A DNA stretch of 6,104 nt from the NCBI GenBank assembly GCA_002763335.1, contig PEYS01000129.1, positions 1,305 to 7,408 of the forward strand. The letters are read 5' to 3'. Origin of the DNA: Candidatus Woesearchaeota archaeon CG08_land_8_20_14_0_20_47_9. Its GTDB lineage: Archaea; Nanobdellota; Nanobdellia; Woesearchaeales; CG1-02-47-18. A program made the position numbers and the translations under genes. Below the pieces are notes generated by a model, which did not search any database, was not told where the DNA came from, and saw nothing but the letters and a program-made list of their open reading frames with translations. Every line of letters starts with the position of its first letter. The first letter of the stretch is position 1. This document shows positions 6,001 to 6,104 of this stretch, piece after piece.

Positions 6001-6104
6001 GGGCAATGCTCGAGTTTGTTGATGCATCTGCGCTGATCTCATGGTTCTGGTATGATCTATTCTCAAGGTATGCAATGCCCTCAGTGTTTGCATTCTCAGC
6101 CCTG
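1..6104 (-). CDS. Giant LamG / beta-propeller surface protein, internal fragment open at both ends
   Basis: This is a single uninterrupted reading frame of 2,034 codons (plus-strand triplets starting at 2, 5, 8 ... 6101) with no stop in any codon; start, signal peptide and C-terminus lie outside the window. The product is a mosaic of all-beta extracellular modules: ConA-like, four LamG, split fibronectin III, two Ig-like and two seven-repeat propeller inserts. LamG hallmarks recur: W-[HY]-H-[IVL]-A/R, then Y-V-D-G, then an [IAD]-E-V-R-V-W type ending. There is no transmembrane stretch, no enzyme motif, only four cysteines (751, 790, 1063, 1080) and about 100 N-X-S/T sequons by hand count, all fitting a secreted or surface-anchored glycoprotein. 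Arginine codons are mostly AGG, then AGA, as in many archaea. A role in adhesion or glycan binding is inferred from the families; the ligand is unknown. That the frame is coding is near certain; the exact function is not. Confidence 0.97.
156..214. repeat. 59-base direct repeat, LamG4 copy (W-H-H ... Y-V-D-G region)
   Basis: Partner of 1668-1726; 54 of 59 bases are identical by hand count. It encodes GWHHLAATFNGSMMKIYVDG of LamG4. The identity is far higher than between the adjacent propeller inserts. Confidence 0.9.
239..1081 (-). repeat. Propeller insert 2: seven ~40-residue blade repeats inside LamG4
   Basis: Residues about 1675-1955. The [LI]-Y blade cores start at residues 1697, 1739, 1780, 1817, 1855, 1895 and 1937, giving spacings of 42, 41, 37, 38, 40 and 42. 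Typical blades show YGGKLYVGT (1851-1859), VIYAYNGS (1865-1872), YNGKLYAGTGTNG (1891-1903) and LYAFNGSNWT (1905-1914). Several blades end N-G-[ST]-N-W-[ST]-L, again a double sequon. Two loops carry the word D-P-P-G (1723-1726, 1879-1882), which propeller 1 lacks. The insert has the same blade count as propeller 1 but looser spacing and more diverged loops. There is no obvious counterpart of propeller 1's NGSGNWSTSYDS strand; NVTENAKVSGG stands at that place. Confidence 0.8.
1103..1228. repeat. 126-base diverged direct repeat, LamG4 copy (N-terminal half)
   Basis: Partner of 2624-2749 (about 72% identity by hand count). It encodes EAWVRLPENF through YDMGILDKGSYRLL to LRFE in LamG4, immediately N-terminal to propeller insert 2. 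Confidence 0.85.
1668..1726. repeat. 59-base direct repeat, LamG3 copy (W-H-H ... Y-V-D-G region)
   Basis: These 59 bases align without gaps to 156-214, with 5 mismatches by hand count. The offset of 1,512 bases is 504 codons, so the repeat is in frame. It encodes the GWHHIAATFNGSTMKIYVDG region of LamG3. It is part of the larger LamG-plus-propeller duplication and the best-conserved piece of it. Confidence 0.9.
1748..2617 (-). repeat. Propeller insert 1: seven ~39-residue blade repeats inside LamG3
   Basis: Residues about 1163-1452. The blade core, N-G-K-L-Y-A-G followed by an I-Y-V-F-N-G-S-N-W-S strand, recurs seven times. The Leu of each L-Y core is at residues 1192, 1231, 1270, 1309, 1347, 1388 and 1426, so the spacings are 39, 39, 39, 38, 41 and 38. 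In six of the seven the core is followed by a second aromatic strand, and most end in N-[GE]-S-[NT]-W-S, a double glycosylation sequon. The last repeat lacks that ending, but a matching strand, NGSGNWSTSYDS (1163-1174), lies before the first repeat. That arrangement fits the 'velcro' closure common in seven-bladed propellers. The repeats resemble Kelch-type blades loosely but lack the conserved Gly-Gly, and they lack the PQQ-enzyme signature, so I leave the family unnamed. Confidence 0.8.
2624..2749. repeat. 126-base diverged direct repeat, LamG3 copy (N-terminal half)
   Basis: Aligns without gaps to 1103-1228 at an in-frame offset of 1,521 bases (507 codons). I count 35 mismatches in 126 (about 72% identity). 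It encodes the block from EAWINIPENF through YDMGIVDKGNYRLF to VRFE just before the propeller insert. Together with the 59-base pair on the other side of the insert, it shows that the whole LamG-propeller-LamG unit was duplicated. Confidence 0.85.
2957..3340 (-). other. Beta-rich 'TSPV' segment, probably the first half of a split domain
   Basis: Residues 922-1049. The recognisable part is SITGTYTSPVYDF (964-976), then VRLVNISVDMYNASGTNVTV (980-999) and QYKLSNTSSW (1000-1009). In related proteins this T-S-P-V-[YF]-D ... V-T-V-Q-Y pattern starts a beta-sandwich whose closing strands read R-Y-[IL]-Q-[YL]-R ... P-V-[IL]. No such closing strands occur between here and the left edge, where LamG3 and LamG4 follow directly after a helical-looking stretch LFEFLRGVHNNTRANATGVA (1020-1039). 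I cannot name a family; the reading as an interrupted domain is inference. Confidence 0.4.
3341..3670 (-). other. Second Ig-like domain
   Basis: Residues about 812-921. The region opens with NITNVSLLDI after S-A-P and contains EGQLLNFTAWVTDAVDAVSR (835-854), a common second and third strand of Ig-like or cadherin-like modules. It continues with VWLVIWE (855-861), FVRFTIFANDTSGYTARWDS (895-914) and SNFSVN. It has no cysteine. This kind of tandem Ig-like stalk spaces binding domains from the cell surface. The assignment is less certain than for the preceding Ig-like domain because no single diagnostic residue pair is present. Confidence 0.55.
3671..3958 (-). other. Ig-like domain with a probable disulfide
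   Basis: Residues about 716-811. It begins TRAPVISIVSPADGS (716-730) and ends with FKVDTSAPNI (805-814), the A-P ... V-D-T-x-A-P framing typical of Ig-like modules in archaeal surface proteins. Two of the window's four cysteines lie here: C751 in SLCRLW and C790 in AVWCND, placed as the pair that usually bridges the two sheets. SDGHYRFAVWCND (780-792) is the late strand with the bridging cysteine. Sequons are dense (N742, N747, N756, N768 and others). The fold is inferred from pattern. Confidence 0.7.
3959..4096 (-). other. Fibronectin-III-like domain, C-terminal half
   Basis: Residues about 670-715. The strand LNDGWNYWRVRAADLDD (678-694) is the hallmark L-x-D-G-x-Y-x-W-R-V-R-A-x-D of the late strands of this fibronectin-III-like module, and FSSFSLYRLFAVDT (703-716) is its usual final strand, ending in V-D-T before the next domain's A-P. 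No opening strand for this module lies directly upstream. The matching opening is at 405-466, on the other side of LamG2. Confidence 0.65.
4100..4702 (-). other. LamG domain 2, inserted in the fibronectin-III-like fold
   Basis: Residues about 468-668. The sequence shows NFESRAGIRANGG (478-490), VQGRFGNALYIENN (498-511), GTIELWIKP (525-533), SGWHYIAATWD (580-590), ALYVDGVEV (603-611), YIGSNG (635-640) and IDMMRISSTARR (652-663), which is the complete order of LamG strands. It has no propeller insert: the stretch between the LNFTLNST strand (564-571) and the W-H-Y-I-A-A strand is short, as in ordinary LamG domains. It sits between two halves of a fibronectin-III-like module. The bases encoding its W-H-Y-I-A-A region match LamG3 closely (see the repeat at 4339-4365). 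Confidence 0.88.
4339..4365. repeat. 27-base word in LamG2 shared with LamG3
   Basis: These 27 bases differ from 1702-1728 at one position by hand count (a His codon there, a Tyr codon here). They encode the GWHYIAAT region of LamG2. The rest of LamG2 is much more diverged from LamG3, so the match is strikingly local. Confidence 0.8.
4706..4891 (-). other. Fibronectin-III-like domain, N-terminal half (interrupted by LamG2)
   Basis: Residues about 405-466. It opens with EPTKPVLESPGNNTL (405-419), the usual P-x-x-P-x-L-x-S-P start. PLLAWGQSRDEDSDAVYYEL (425-444) is the typical W-x-x-S-x-D-x-D strand pair of this module, followed by EVSASEGF. A complete module would continue within about 30 residues to an L-x-D-G-x-Y-x-W-R-V-R-A strand. 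Here that strand appears only about 225 residues later, at 678-689, with a full LamG domain between. The two halves match one module by pattern, so I annotate them as one split domain. Confidence 0.65.
4892..5065 (-). other. Beta-rich connector, possible C-terminal half of a split domain
   Basis: Residues 347-404, between LamG1 and the fibronectin-III-like module. The core is RYLQLRFLLMTNSSSKPVIR (369-388) followed by NVTLPFE. In related multidomain surface proteins, as I know them, an R-Y-[IL]-Q-[YL]-R ... P-V-[IL]-x-x-V-T pair of strands forms the end of a domain that begins with a T-S-P-V-[YF]-D strand. No such opening strand precedes it in the window, so its first half may lie upstream, before the ConA-like domain. 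The segment can be seen and is strand-like; the split-domain reading is inference. Confidence 0.4.
5066..5641 (-). other. LamG domain 1 (laminin-G/ConA-like)
   Basis: Residues about 155-346, an ordinary-length LamG domain without insertion. It starts with LALPFDGSTNGIEG (160-173), the usual opening strand with an F-D-G turn. It continues with AAIDFYIKP (213-221) in the place of the family's 'tIeaWvkp' strand, then GRWYHVRAGWN (281-291), KLYVDGSLV (298-306) and MSIGTS (322-327), and closes with AAIEQFQIL (336-344) in place of the usual I-D-E-V-R-I. LamG domains are jelly-roll modules that bind glycans or proteins, often with calcium. This copy is more diverged from LamG3 and LamG4 than those are from each other. 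Confidence 0.85.
5696..6103 (-). other. Partial concanavalin-A-like (jelly-roll) domain at the N-terminal edge
   Basis: Residues 1-136, with the N-terminal part cut off by the window edge. The segment reads like the second half of a ConA-like lectin/glucanase fold of the type often found in carbohydrate-active and surface proteins. Visible signs are the strand IALIGRYLNQSRYYQALIN (residues 33-51), a following ISIGKF strand (57-62), an RFMLNQSRLRFKIW strand pair (84-97), a D-x-D-I-T turn (110-114), a G-x-x-G turn (116-119) and a closing FDDVEVIDLG strand (128-137). No catalytic Glu-x-Asp-x-x-Glu type motif is seen, so binding rather than hydrolysis is more likely. LamG1 follows after a short linker of about 18 residues. 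The assignment is by pattern only. Confidence 0.6.

Noticed and set aside
5696..6103. A glycoside hydrolase family 16-type enzyme domain in the N-terminal ConA-like fold.
   Set aside because: No catalytic E-x-D-x-x-E motif is visible in the part present, so there is no basis for calling an enzyme.

Overview
The whole 6,104-base window lies inside one protein-coding gene on the minus strand. Reading codons whose plus-strand triplets start at position 2, 5, 8 and so on, I translated 2,034 consecutive codons (positions 6103 down to 2) and met no stop. Neither the start codon nor the stop codon is in the window, so the real protein is longer than 2,034 residues. I see no second gene, RNA gene, promoter, terminator, mobile element or CRISPR array. 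Residue numbers below count from the right-hand edge: residue n is encoded by plus-strand positions 6104-3n to 6106-3n.

The product is a giant, all-beta, extracellular multidomain protein. From N to C it holds: a partial concanavalin-A-like domain (residues 1-136); LamG1 (155-346); a connector (347-404); a fibronectin-III-like domain cut in two (405-466 and 670-715) with LamG2 (468-668) between the halves; two Ig-like domains (716-811 and 812-921); a 'TSPV' beta-rich segment (922-1049); LamG3 (1050-1530); and LamG4 (1542 to the window edge). LamG3 and LamG4 each carry about 280 extra residues at the same point of the fold. Each insert is seven blade-like repeats of about 39-40 residues, which I interpret as a seven-bladed beta-propeller.

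The architecture is therefore nested: a LamG inside a fibronectin-III fold, and a propeller inside each of two tandem LamG folds. LamG3 and LamG4 with their propellers are a tandem duplication of about 1.5 kb, still visible at DNA level.

The organism is probably an archaeon, perhaps a DPANN-type lineage known from metagenomes. The support is that arginine is mostly AGG/AGA, that there are about 100 N-glycosylation sequons by hand count, that there are only four cysteines (in two intradomain pairs), and that the Ig-like domains resemble those of archaeal surface proteins. This is inference; a Candidate Phyla bacterium is not excluded. The likely role is a cell-surface or secreted adhesin or carbohydrate-binding protein, but no ligand can be read from the sequence.
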